A stretch of DNA of 32,712 nt. Origin: DATFKA01 sp042095835. Lineage in GTDB: Bacteria; Bacteroidota; Bacteroidia; Chitinophagales; Saprospiraceae. Shown here piece by piece: positions 24,485 through 32,671 of this stretch (position 1 is the stretch's first letter; the number at the start of each line of letters is the position of its first letter). Location: NCBI GenBank assembly GCA_042095835.1, contig JBELML010000065.1:1-32712 (forward strand), written 5' to 3'. The notes under the pieces are model-generated. The model searched no databases. It was not told where the DNA came from and was given only the letters and a program-made list of their open reading frames with translations. A program made the position numbers and the translations under genes.

Positions 24485-26785
24485 TCAATCGACCTTCCGG
24501 ATGCTAATAATTACCTTTTTTGAGGCGGGAGTTTTACTCTTTCGTTCGTAACTATCTATAGGTACCAATACGTTGGCTTCTGGGAAATAGGTTGCCACAC
24601 AGCGTGGTGGAATATCATAAGGTACAACAAAAAAGCGTTTGGCAACCCGTTCTATATTTTTATAATGGCCAACAAGATCGACACAGTCTTTTGCTTTTAA
24701 ACCAGCTTGATTCATGTCATCTTGATTCATCAAAACGACTCTTCGCTCACGATGGACACCTCGATAACGATCATCGAGGCCGTAAATTGTAGTATTGTAC
24801 TGATCGTGGCTGCGGATCGTCATCATCATGAATTCACCGTCTTTAAGTTTTGTTTTGGGTACCTTATTGATGGTGAAATGTGCTTTGCCGCTTTTGGTGT
24901 TAAACTCTTGTTTGCGAGCACCGTTTGGCAAATAGAAACCTCCTGGCTCTCTGACCCGTTGATTATAATTGTCGAAACCAGGAATTGTTTGCTCAATTGC
25001 ATCGCGAATGTGATCGTAGTTGCCGACCATTTGATCCCAATCGATAGGCGACCGATCTTGTAAAGTAGCTTTTGCAATACCCGCAATAATGGCTGGTTCG
25101 CTTTTCAAATCGTTGGAAAAAGGGGGCAGGATGCCTTCTGATGAGTGGACTACACCCATTGAGTTTTCTACGCTTACAAACTGCTCACCGCTTGCTTGTT
25201 GGTCAATATTGGTACGTCCCAGACAAGGAAGTATGATGGCCGTTTTTCCACGCACCAGATGGCTACGATTCAGTTTGGTTGAAACCTGGACCGTCAAATC
25301 ACAGTTGCTTAAAGCTTGTGCCGTATAGGCCGTATCTGGAGATGCCGAAAGAAAGTTTCCGCCCATACTGATAAAAACCTTAGCTGCTCTTTGGTGCATA
25401 GCTTTGATGGCCTCTACTACGGAGTAGCCATGCTTTCTGGGAGGCGTAAAGCCAAAATTAGACCTTAGCTTACTTAAAAACGCGGGTTTGGGCGACTCCC
25501 AAATCCCCATGGTACGGTCTCCTTGTACATTGCTATGACCGCGTACTGGGCAGGTGCCGGCCCCTGGTTTTCCAATACTCCCTTTTAGTAACAAAAAATT
25601 GACCACTTCTTGAATATTGGCAACGCCATTTTCGTGTTGGGTCAATCCCATAGCCCAGCAGACTATGATTTTCTTTTTCTTGCGGATGAGTTCTACGGCC
25701 TCTTTAATTTGTTCTCTAGGTACTCCGCTAGCTTCGGCTAAGGTGTTGAAATCATATTGAGAAAGATCTTTGATGAATGCTTCGTAGCCTTCCGTTTTTT
25801 TGGTGATAAAATCGAAGTCAAAAACGGTGCCTGGGTAGCGTTTTTCTTCTGCGAATAACAAAAGCATGATCGCTTTCAGTAGAGCGATGTCGCCATTAAT
25901 CTTGACCTGGAGTAATAGGTCTGCTAGTTGTGTCCCTCCACCTAGCATTTTTGAAGGTCTTTGTGGGTTGACAAACTTAGTGAGTCCCGCTTCGGGTAGC
26001 GGGTTGATACTGATGATCTTGCCACCATTTTCCTTGCAGCGCTCCAAAGCCGTGAGCATTCTGGGGTGATTAGTCCCAGGGTTTTGCCCCATGACAATGA
26101 CCAATTCGGCTTCGTAGAAATCTGTTAATGTTACGGAGCCTTTCCCAATACCTAGAGTAGCGCTTAGGCCTTTGCCGGAGGACTCGTGACACATATTAGA
26201 GCAATCGGGTAAATTGTTGGTACCGTAGGCTCGAACAAAAAGTTGATAGAGAAAGGCTGCTTCATTACTTGTGCGGCCAGAAGTGTAAAAAATAGCCTGA
26301 TTGGGATCTGGCAAATGGTTTAGGGTGCGGCCTATTTTTTCAAAAGCTGCTTCCCAGGAAATAGGGAGATAGTGGTTTTGTCCTTCTTCTATGATCATCG
26401 GCTCGCTCAATCGACCTTGTTTACCTAATTGGAAGTCGCTCCAACTTAAAAGCTCGTCTATGCTGTGCATCGCAAAAAACAAGGCATCGATTGATTTTTT
26501 ACTGGCTTCTTCGGCGATTGCTTTTACGCCATTTTCGCAGTATTCACCTAATTTAGATCGTTCATCATCTGGATCGGGCCAAGCGCATCCAGGACAGTCA
26601 ATACCGCCTTTTTGGTTCAACTTGAAGAGTGTCTTGCGTGCAGTGCTCAAGTCCATATAGCTGCGCGTCTGCTGGATAGCAGATTTCAGTGCAGGGCTAC
26701 CACCCGATTTCTTAGGCGGTTTTTTGATCTTTAAGTTTGTGCTCGGTATTTCTGAAGAATGCTCGGGATTATTTTGCTTACTCAT
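24485..26785 (-). CDS. FdhF/YdeP-family molybdopterin oxidoreductase
   Basis: 766 residues of the molybdopterin (bis-MGD) oxidoreductase superfamily. The N-terminus has CPGCAW (Cys64, Cys67) and Cys83 (GEYCENG), so fewer and differently spaced cysteines than the CxxCxxxC-x27-C cluster site of true formate dehydrogenases. Residues 195-207 (CSNMCHESSGKGL) correspond to the metal-ligand loop of FdhF, with Cys199 next to His200. Further signatures are IVMGQNPGTNHPRML, VCWAMGLTQHENG, GKPGAGTCPVRGHSNVQGDRT (given here in overlapping parts), and the C-terminal dinucleotide-binding domain after about 640 (MMMTIRSHDQYNTTIYG). There is no Tat signal, so it is cytoplasmic. YdeP in E. coli is linked to acid resistance; the real substrate is unknown. 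It is cotranscribed with the downstream lipoprotein gene. Confidence 0.88.
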   Translation of the reverse strand: MSKQNNPEHSSEIPSTNLKIKKPPKKSGGSPALKSAIQQTRSYMDLSTARKTLFKLNQKGGIDCPGCAWPDPDDERSKLGEYCENGVKAIAEEASKKSIDALFFAMHSIDELLSWSDFQLGKQGRLSEPMIIEEGQNHYLPISWEAAFEKIGRTLNHLPDPNQAIFYTSGRTSNEAAFLYQLFVRAYGTNNLPDCSNMCHESSGKGLSATLGIGKGSVTLTDFYEAELVIVMGQNPGTNHPRMLTALERCKENGGKIISINPLPEAGLTKFVNPQRPSKMLGGGTQLADLLLQVKINGDIALLKAIMLLLFAEEKRYPGTVFDFDFITKKTEGYEAFIKDLSQYDFNTLAEASGVPREQIKEAVELIRKKKKIIVCWAMGLTQHENGVANIQEVVNFLLLKGSIGKPGAGTCPVRGHSNVQGDRTMGIWESPKPAFLSKLRSNFGFTPPRKHGYSVVEAIKAMHQRAAKVFISMGGNFLSASPDTAYTAQALSNCDLTVQVSTKLNRSHLVRGKTAIILPCLGRTNIDQQASGEQFVSVENSMGVVHSSEGILPPFSNDLKSEPAIIAGIAKATLQDRSPIDWDQMVGNYDHIRDAIEQTIPGFDNYNQRVREPGGFYLPNGARKQEFNTKSGKAHFTINKVPKTKLKDGEFMMMTIRSHDQYNTTIYGLDDRYRGVHRERRVVLMNQDDMNQAGLKAKDCVDLVGHYKNIERVAKRFFVVPYDIPPRCVATYFPEANVLVPIDSYERKSKTPASKKVIISIRKVD

Positions 26786-26900
26786 TGCACTTGGAATATT
26801 TACAATTGGTAAGATAAAAATTATATTGGAAGAGCTGAATATCTAAATATCTAGTTGCAAGACAATATGATCAATTGGGAATACTTGAGCGTATCCTATC

Positions 26901-26943
26901 AAAGAAAAAAGGTCCTGCCTCCCCCGAAGAGAACAGAACCTTT
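26901..26943 (-). terminator. recA terminator
   Basis: On the minus strand, AAAGGTTCTG pairs with CAGGACCTTT (one G-U) around a GC-rich loop and runs into TTTTTTCTTT. It lies 55 bases past the recA stop. Confidence 0.88.
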
Positions 26944-26997
26944 GTATAGTTATGAGCTTAGCTAGCTTAGCACACAGTACTTAGCATCAGTAGGCTC

Positions 26998-28053
26998 CTA
27001 CTTTTTTGCTTTTGCGGTAGTACCATTACTTTTGGCTTTACCATTTTCCGGGTCATCAAGTAATTGAGCCTTGATCTTATGCTCAATTTCTGCGGCTACT
27101 TCTGGATTGTCCAGCATGAATTGTTTGGCCGCTTCTCTACCTTGAGCGATTTTAGCATTGCCATAGCTATACCAGGCACCACTTTTCTTGATGATATCCA
27201 TATCGACTCCAATATCTACAATCTCTCCACTTTTAGAAATACCTTGCCCGTAAATGATATCAAAAAGAGCAATACGGAAAGGAGGAGCGAGTTTGTTTTT
27301 AGCCACTTTTACTTTCACGTGGTTACCCACTACATTACCTTCTTTATCTTTGATGGCGGACCCTGTTTTACGAATATCCAGACGCATGGACGCATAGAAC
27401 TTAAGGGCATTACCACCTGTAGTCGTTTCCGGGTTACCGAACATTACGCCAATCTTTTCCCTAAGTTGGTTGATGAAGATACAGCAGCAATTCGTTCTGC
27501 CGATTGTACCGGTCAGTTTACGCATCGCCTGTGACATTAGACGTGCTTGTAGCCCCATCTTGGAGTCTCCCATCTCCCCTTCGATTTCGCCTCTGGGAAC
27601 AAGAGCTGCTACAGAATCCACTACGATAATATCGATGGCACCGGAGCGAATAAGATTTTCCGTGATTTCTAATGCTTGCTCCCCATTATCTGGCTGAGAG
27701 ATCAATAGATTTTCGGTGTCGACACCCAACTTCTCTGCATAAAAGCGATCGAAGGCATGCTCTGCATCTATAAATGCTGCAATACCGCCTTGCTTCTGTG
27801 CTTCGGCAATAGCGTGAATAGCGAGGGTTGTTTTACCAGAGGATTCAGGTCCATAAATCTCTACAATCCGTCCTTTGGGGAAGCCATTAATACCTAGAGC
27901 GACATCCAAACCAAGAGAACCCGTAGGAATGATTGGTACACGAGCTACTTGCTTGTCGCCAAGGCGCATGATAGTACCTTTACCGTATGCTTTCTCAATA
28001 CGGTCTACGGTCATTTGTAGAGCTTTTAATTTTTCTGTTTTATCGTTTGCCAT
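26998..28053 (-). CDS. recA: recombinase RecA
   Basis: 351 residues from the ATG at 28053 (MANDKTEKLKAL). The frame stays open for 66 more codons upstream, but that stretch contains the promoter and has no similarity to RecA. The protein has the Walker A GPESSGKT (68-75), the conserved AEHAFD, the Walker B region IIVVDSVAALVPR, loop L1 (GEMGD...), NQLREKIGVMFGNPE, loop L2 with TTTGGNALKFYASMRLDIRK (given as TTTGGNALKF), and a variable Lys-rich C-terminal tail. It forms filaments on single-stranded DNA for homologous recombination. It is monocistronic, with its own promoter and terminator, and divergent from an AraC-type regulator. Confidence 0.98.
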   Translation of the reverse strand: MANDKTEKLKALQMTVDRIEKAYGKGTIMRLGDKQVARVPIIPTGSLGLDVALGINGFPKGRIVEIYGPESSGKTTLAIHAIAEAQKQGGIAAFIDAEHAFDRFYAEKLGVDTENLLISQPDNGEQALEITENLIRSGAIDIIVVDSVAALVPRGEIEGEMGDSKMGLQARLMSQAMRKLTGTIGRTNCCCIFINQLREKIGVMFGNPETTTGGNALKFYASMRLDIRKTGSAIKDKEGNVVGNHVKVKVAKNKLAPPFRIALFDIIYGQGISKSGEIVDIGVDMDIIKKSGAWYSYGNAKIAQGREAAKQFMLDNPEVAAEIEHKIKAQLLDDPENGKAKSNGTTAKAKK

Positions 28054-28094
28054 TTCAATGTTTTTAAGTGGTAAATTTACAATGCTTGTTTTAA

Positions 28095-28115
28095 CCTGTT
28101 CTCCTCCAGTACAGG
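28095..28115. promoter_or_regulatory. CCTGT...ACAGG inverted repeat at the recA transcript start
   Basis: CCTGT (28095-28099) and ACAGG (28111-28115) are separated by 11 bases, directly after the -7 box. In the transcript it would be a short 5' hairpin; in DNA it could be an operator. The outer CTGT/ACAG recalls the E. coli LexA box, but the spacing (11, not 8) does not fit. Confidence 0.35.
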
Positions 28116-28116
28116 A

Positions 28117-28147
28117 CAAATATAAATAAATTGTTTTAAAAATCAAA
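28117..28147 (-). promoter_or_regulatory. recA promoter, exact Bacteroidota consensus
   Basis: On the minus strand, TTTG (28147-28144), exactly 19 bases, then TATATTTG (28124-28117). This is a full match to TTTG-N19-TAnnTTTG. It predicts a leader of about 55-60 bases before the recA ATG at 28053. Confidence 0.8.
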
Positions 28148-28160
28148 TACTTGTTTGATT
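28141..28160. promoter_or_regulatory. dyad overlapping the recA -33 box
   Basis: AATCAAATACTTGTTTGATT has perfect 7-base arms (AATCAAA/TTTGATT) around a 6-base centre. The TTTG -33 element of recA is part of one arm, so a bound protein would block or recruit polymerase. It also lies 75 bases upstream of the divergent AraC-type gene and could serve either side. Confidence 0.5.
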
Positions 28161-28234
28161 TTTGTTGGATAAAATATTTAAGCTGGCCTATCACCGCTCT
28201 GTCACCTTTCCATTTAGCCCTTGTCTTTGTCGGT

Positions 28235-29038
28235 ATGAGAGTATTAAGCAAAGGTCGATATTATGGAGCCATGCGGGCCGAACGACAGCTCAATGATGTT
28301 TTGTTTTCTGAATATAATTACTTTGGAGACCGTACAGATTGGCATTTTCATGAGAACCCCTATTTCATGTATGTGCTCCAGGGAGATTTATATGATGTCA
28401 ATAAAAAACGGAAGACGAACTGCCCTTCGGGAAGCTTTTTACTACACAACTGGCAAGAGCCTCATTTCAACTCCAAGGAGTCTGGGCATGCGCGAGGCTT
28501 TCATATTGAGTTCGAAAGTAGCTGGTTTGAAAATAATAATATAGATGTCAAGCTATGGGAAGGAAGCCAGCTGATCAAGCACCCTAAACTCCATCGTATT
28601 TTAGCAAAAATCTACACTGAATTTAAACATGCAGACCCCTATTCTGAAATCTCCTGTGAACTATTGATAGCGGAATTAGGCGACAATATTGAAAAGGAGA
28701 AGATATACCAATTCGAAAAGAAACCTACTTGGTTGGCTAGCTTGGTGGCGATCATTCATGAACAAGACGAACCCTTTGATTTAAAAACGCTATCGGCTCA
28801 GTTAGGCATTCACCCTGGGCATTTATCCAGAGCCATACCACAATATTTTTCTACAACCTTAGGCGATTATATTCGACAAGTCAAAGTCAAAAAAGCCGTT
28901 GACTTGATGATTTCTTCTCGAAAATCACTTTCAGAGATCACCTACGAATGTGACTTTTCGGATCAGAGTCACTTTTCTAGAACCTTCAAAAGGTATATGG
29001 GTATGACGCCAAAACAATTCTATAAAAAATCTCGCTGA
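28235..29038 (+). CDS. AraC-family transcriptional regulator
   Basis: 267 residues from the ATG at 28235. The frame opens at an ATG at 28151, but the first 28 codons are unlike the family and overlap the recA control region. The N-terminal cupin-like sensor has WHFHENPYFMYVLQGDLY (36-53) and the C-terminal AraC DNA-binding domain spans about 165-264. It has two helix-turn-helices: LKTLSAQLGIHPGHLSRA (183-200), and LSEITYECDFSDQSHFSRTF (232-251) with the family signature, then GMTPKQFYK. The ligand is unknown. It lies 66 bases upstream of the serine hydrolase gene on the same strand, so that gene (and perhaps the P450 farther on) is the likely target or partner. Confidence 0.88.
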   Translation: MRVLSKGRYYGAMRAERQLNDVLFSEYNYFGDRTDWHFHENPYFMYVLQGDLYDVNKKRKTNCPSGSFLLHNWQEPHFNSKESGHARGFHIEFESSWFENNNIDVKLWEGSQLIKHPKLHRILAKIYTEFKHADPYSEISCELLIAELGDNIEKEKIYQFEKKPTWLASLVAIIHEQDEPFDLKTLSAQLGIHPGHLSRAIPQYFSTTLGDYIRQVKVKKAVDLMISSRKSLSEITYECDFSDQSHFSRTFKRYMGMTPKQFYKKSR

Positions 29039-29104
29039 TGTGAATTTTATTCTATTCTGGCTCAGGTTTCCCTTCTAGCTTTGTGCCTCACTAATTTATC
29101 ACGA

Positions 29105-30766
29105 ATGAGATATTGCATCATTACTATCCTAATCTGTACCAGTTTAATGGCGACATCATGTGCACAAAACCCAATGCCCAATATTGTTGAAAACCAGGGC
29201 ATCACTACCGCTATTCACCAGGCAAATGTTGGGAAGATCACCTTTATGGCCGATGTCATTCCTCTAGAGGAATACCAGGCAGAGGACTTTCTATCTTCAT
29301 TTGAAATTCAGGACAATAGTGATTTGAATATCCGAGCATTTTTCGGCAATTCCTTAAGTAACTATTTACATCAACTTGCGCCTTCTTTGACCATTGAGGA
29401 ATTGGTTAGTCAGGGAAATTATCAATTTTCTTTCTATATAGATGAGGACTTGCTATACACCGAAAACCTCCATCCAGGAGCTGGTTTACCTCATCAGAAA
29501 AACAAGTACACCAGTTTGCGTGTGCCTTTGTTGAGCAGCCGCAATGAAGACTCCTGGGGACGCTTTTTATGGATGCGATTTTATTATAGAAATGGTGGCG
29601 AAGCGGCGCTTGAAAAGGGTAGCCACCAGCTCAGGATAGAAATACGACCCTATCTACAACATGATGAATTGCTAGTTGGTGATATAATCGCACAAGGCGA
29701 AATTGCCCTTAAACTAAAAGAACCTACTCCAGTAAGTGAGGCGCAGATTGCCATCCAGCCCATTCAAAACAATAGCGGGTGGGAGCTGTCAAAAGCCCAT
29801 TTTGACCAACAAAAAATCAGGGACCTCAATGAAAAAATCGCCCAAAACAAATTCAAACAAATTACGAGTATCGTAGTTGCCAAAGATGGCCAGCTTTTGC
29901 TAGAAGAATACTTTAACGGAGCTAGTCGAGCAAGCTTACACAATACCCGTTCTGTGGGTAAATCATTTGCCTCCACAATGGCGGGGATAGCGATTGAGGA
30001 AGCTTATCTCAAGAACGTCAAGCAAACCCTTAGCAGTTTTTATGATCTTTCTCAATTTGCTAATTATGTACCTAAGAAAGATCGAGTGACCCTCAAAAGT
30101 CTCCTGACCATGAGTTCGGGTTTTGATGGCAACGATAATGATTATGATTCTCCAGGGAATGAAGAAAAAATGTATCCCACTGATGATTGGATCAAGTTCG
30201 CACTGGAGCTGCCTATGGATTCCTCAAAGCAGGTTGGCAAAAATTGGGATTATTTCACAGCAGGTGCTGTACTCCTTGGGGACATTATAGACCAATCTGT
30301 ACCAGGAGGCTTGGAAAAATATACAGACGAAAAGTTATTTCAGCCATTGGGTATTTCTAATTATAAGTGGTCCTATACACCACAACAAAAAGCCCATACC
30401 GCAGGTGGTTTACAAATGAATGCCCTGGATTTTGCAAAGTATGGTCAGGTGTATAAAAATGGTGGGCAATGGAAAGGGAAACAAATTATACCTGCTAAAT
30501 GGGTAAAGGAATCTCTAACAAATCATTTTGCAGATAATCCCAATCAAACGGCCTACGGCTATTTATTTTGGCATGCTAATTATGTCGTCAATGGCAAGAG
30601 CTATGAGGCTTTTCAGTGCAGTGGAAACGGAGGTAATAAGGTCATTATCTTTATGGACCAACCTTTGGTGATTGTTATTACAGCTACCGCCTATGGACAA
30701 GCTTACGGGCACCCACAAGTGAAGCGAATGCTAGAGGAATATATCCTGCCTGCTGTACTAGATTAA
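29105..30766 (+). CDS. secreted serine hydrolase of the beta-lactamase (class C/PBP) fold
   Basis: 553 residues from the ATG at 29105, preferred over 29081 because it opens directly into a signal sequence (MRYCIITILICTSLMATSC). The Cys at 19 makes it a probable lipoprotein. Residues 35-210 form a beta-rich domain I cannot name. The hydrolase domain spans about 230-553, with the nucleophile motif SVGK (Ser283, Lys286), LKSLLTMSSGFDG, the second-motif tyrosine in NWDYFTAGAVLLGDII, and HTAGGLQMNALDFAKYG in place of the KTG loop. The family includes beta-lactamases, esterases and D-amino-acid peptidases; sequence alone does not decide. It is located outside the cytoplasm. It follows the AraC-type gene and is followed by copy 3 of the palindromic element. 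Confidence 0.88.
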   Translation: MRYCIITILICTSLMATSCAQNPMPNIVENQGITTAIHQANVGKITFMADVIPLEEYQAEDFLSSFEIQDNSDLNIRAFFGNSLSNYLHQLAPSLTIEELVSQGNYQFSFYIDEDLLYTENLHPGAGLPHQKNKYTSLRVPLLSSRNEDSWGRFLWMRFYYRNGGEAALEKGSHQLRIEIRPYLQHDELLVGDIIAQGEIALKLKEPTPVSEAQIAIQPIQNNSGWELSKAHFDQQKIRDLNEKIAQNKFKQITSIVVAKDGQLLLEEYFNGASRASLHNTRSVGKSFASTMAGIAIEEAYLKNVKQTLSSFYDLSQFANYVPKKDRVTLKSLLTMSSGFDGNDNDYDSPGNEEKMYPTDDWIKFALELPMDSSKQVGKNWDYFTAGAVLLGDIIDQSVPGGLEKYTDEKLFQPLGISNYKWSYTPQQKAHTAGGLQMNALDFAKYGQVYKNGGQWKGKQIIPAKWVKESLTNHFADNPNQTAYGYLFWHANYVVNGKSYEAFQCSGNGGNKVIIFMDQPLVIVITATAYGQAYGHPQVKRMLEEYILPAVLD

Positions 30767-30776
30767 GTAACGGACA

Positions 30777-30912
30777 AAGAAATAAGTCCCGCATTTTGAT
30801 CGAGAAGGTTTTATGCCAAGACAAGGCAAAAAACGTAGATGATGCAGGGCATCAACGAGGCTTTTTAACGTCGTATTGGTGTAAAAGATTCCATCAAAAC
30901 CGGTAAGTTGTT
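30777..30912. repeat. 3'-end palindromic element, copy 3 (inverted)
   Basis: Its reverse complement aligns with copies 1 and 2 from AACTTACCGGTTTTGATGG through CCTTCTCGATCAAAATGCGG. The centre reads TGATGCCCTGCATCATCTAC, with AAAAAG and TTTTTTG flanks. It begins 10 bases after the serine hydrolase stop. It lacks the 30-base insertion found in copy 2. Confidence 0.87.
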
Positions 30913-30939
30913 TTTTGGCTGTTACTCACTAAAATAAAA

Positions 30940-30971
30940 AAGAAGTGCCAGCCCCGAAAACTGCACTTCTT
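30940..30971 (-). terminator. terminator reading on the minus strand, no matching gene
   Basis: AAGAAGTGC (30940-30948) and GCACTTCTT (30963-30971) pair perfectly around a 14-base loop. The minus strand runs into TTTTTTATTTT; the plus side has only TTCTTCATT. The stronger direction is therefore leftward, though the only gene close by (serine hydrolase) comes from the left. Confidence 0.7.
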
Positions 30972-31228
30972 CATTCAAATGTTCAAACGATTTTTGAGGT
31001 GGTGACCGATTAATCACCGATTTGCACTATACATTTATTTTGGATACGCCCGAACGCGATTCGGGTATTGAGGGGATTTTGATTTGTTGATGATATGCTC
31101 ATGGGTTTAATGCTAGGGTTTTCATCATCTGTATGGGATATTAATGGGATTATATTGGTTTCAACAATAAGTGTATTGAAAGGCGGAATTATAACCGCGT
31201 ATCACTTATTTTTATTGAAAAAATACTA
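30972..31228. other. intergenic region upstream of the P450 with two hairpins
   Basis: It holds GGTGA-N8-TCACC (31001-31018) and a perfect hairpin CCCGAA-CGCGA-TTCGGG (31049-31065). A 30-codon minus-strand frame (31102-31010, MSISSTNQNPL... ) lies just before the orphan minus-strand terminator. It is too short to call a gene. A weak plus-strand promoter match, TCTG-N19-TATATTGG (31128-31158), could drive the P450. No other gene is seen. Confidence 0.4.
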
Positions 31229-32581
31229 GTGACAAAAAAAATACCCAATATTCCAGCTTGGAAGACCATTATCAATGCCCCTCAATTTTTGAAAAACCCC
31301 ATCAAAATGATGCGGGCAAATATTGAAAAAATGGGAGATACCTACTCCTTTACCTTAGGAGGGCATGCTGCCATTTTTACAGCAAAACCTGAATTTATTC
31401 AGCATGTTTTGCAAAAGAATCATCGAAACTATATCAAGTCTCCTCCTCATTTTGAGAAATTAGCCAGATATCTAGGTTATGGCTTACTCAATTTGGATGG
31501 CCAAAAATGGTTAAGGCAACGCCGACTCATCCAGCCAGGATTTCATCGGGAGCGGATCGCTAGTCTGGCAGACATCATGAATACGGTGATCGATGATTTT
31601 ATCGATGATTTCGACCCACAGATTCTTGCAGGAGACATTGATATGTATGATCAAATGCAACAGGTCGCCTTTCAAGTCATTTCTCAATCTATTTTTAATC
31701 TAAACATCGACCCGCAGGAGTTGGATTTTGCCAGAGAGCATATCGACTACCTACAGGCATATATTATCAAAGAAATTAGAACCCCCTTTCTGATCCCTTA
31801 TCTCAAATGGAGCGGGCAGAGTGGATTAGCCAAAAAGTATGCTGAAGAATTAGATGATATCTTATTGAGGTTGATTCGAGATCGGCAATCGGGTGAGGCT
31901 AGCTACGATGATTTGCTCCAAATGCTCATGGATGCACGCTATGAAGATACCGGGGAGGCGATGTCAGAGCAACAACTCCTGGATGAAGTAAAAATTCTAT
32001 ATGTAGCGGGCCACGAAACCAGCGCCAATGCCCTCACATGGACTTGGTACCTATTAGCAAAACATCCTGAATGGCTCGATATTCTTAGGGCAGAAGTTGC
32101 CGAGGTATTAGGTGATAGAAAGCCAAGTTATACCGATCTGCCTCAACTGGTAAAAACGAGGCAGGTACTACAGGAAGCCATGCGCTTATTCCCACCTGCT
32201 TGGATGACTGATCGAATGGCTTTAGAGGATGACGAATTCGAGGGAATTGCTATTTCAAAAGGTACAATGGTTGCTACTTTTATTTATGGTGCGCATCATC
32301 ATAAAGATTATTGGAGCGATCCTGATACCTTCCGCCCAGAGCGTTTTGCGGAAGCCCATAAGGCCAATCTCAAGAATGCTGCTTATCTTCCCTTCGGGAG
32401 TGGACCCAGACTCTGTATTGGTAATAGCTTTGCTATGATGGAGATGCAAATGGTCATCGCCAGGATGGTTACTCAATATGATGTCCAGCTACTCTCGGAT
32501 GAGGAGATCAAGCCCAAAGCACTCATTACGCTGAAGCCGTGGAATGGCTTGAAGATGCGTGTTAAGAAATTAGCGCCTTAA
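31229..32581 (+). CDS. cytochrome P450
   Basis: 450 residues from a GTG codon. The frame is open upstream to a stop at 31142 without any ATG, and the GTG gives the usual start of bacterial relatives (MTKKIPNIPAW). It shows all P450 landmarks: the C-helix WLRQRR (94-99), the oxygen-activating I-helix AGHETSA (260-266), the K-helix ExxR (Glu316-Arg319), the PERF motif (370-373), and the heme loop FGSGPRLCIG with Cys396 as iron ligand. There is no membrane anchor, so it is soluble. It needs ferredoxin/reductase partners that are not in the window. The fatty-acid-hydroxylase-like I- and K-helix wording suggests a lipophilic substrate, but this is a guess. Confidence 0.94.
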   Translation: MTKKIPNIPAWKTIINAPQFLKNPIKMMRANIEKMGDTYSFTLGGHAAIFTAKPEFIQHVLQKNHRNYIKSPPHFEKLARYLGYGLLNLDGQKWLRQRRLIQPGFHRERIASLADIMNTVIDDFIDDFDPQILAGDIDMYDQMQQVAFQVISQSIFNLNIDPQELDFAREHIDYLQAYIIKEIRTPFLIPYLKWSGQSGLAKKYAEELDDILLRLIRDRQSGEASYDDLLQMLMDARYEDTGEAMSEQQLLDEVKILYVAGHETSANALTWTWYLLAKHPEWLDILRAEVAEVLGDRKPSYTDLPQLVKTRQVLQEAMRLFPPAWMTDRMALEDDEFEGIAISKGTMVATFIYGAHHHKDYWSDPDTFRPERFAEAHKANLKNAAYLPFGSGPRLCIGNSFAMMEMQMVIARMVTQYDVQLLSDEEIKPKALITLKPWNGLKMRVKKLAP

Positions 32582-32671
32582 TAAATCTGCAGGAAAAGCA
32601 TCTTTATACCAATCCAAAGAAGATTAAAAACTTAGCCAAAGAAGCTTTTATACAAAAGAACATTTTAACCA

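Noticed and set aside
28095..28115. LexA box of the E. coli type at recA
   Set aside because: CTGT and ACAG are 11 bases apart here and 8 in the E. coli box, so it is reported only as an inverted repeat.
28054..28251. 66-codon N-terminal extension of recA
   Set aside because: It covers the exact-consensus promoter and both dyads, and the residues do not resemble any RecA N-terminus. MANDKTEK at 28053 is the normal start.
3682..31158. Shared TATATTGG-TTTCAA motif upstream of both the ether-lipid synthase (3682) and the P450 (31151)
   Set aside because: TATATTGG also occurs near 26822 with no gene in that direction, so it is not specific enough to claim a common regulator.
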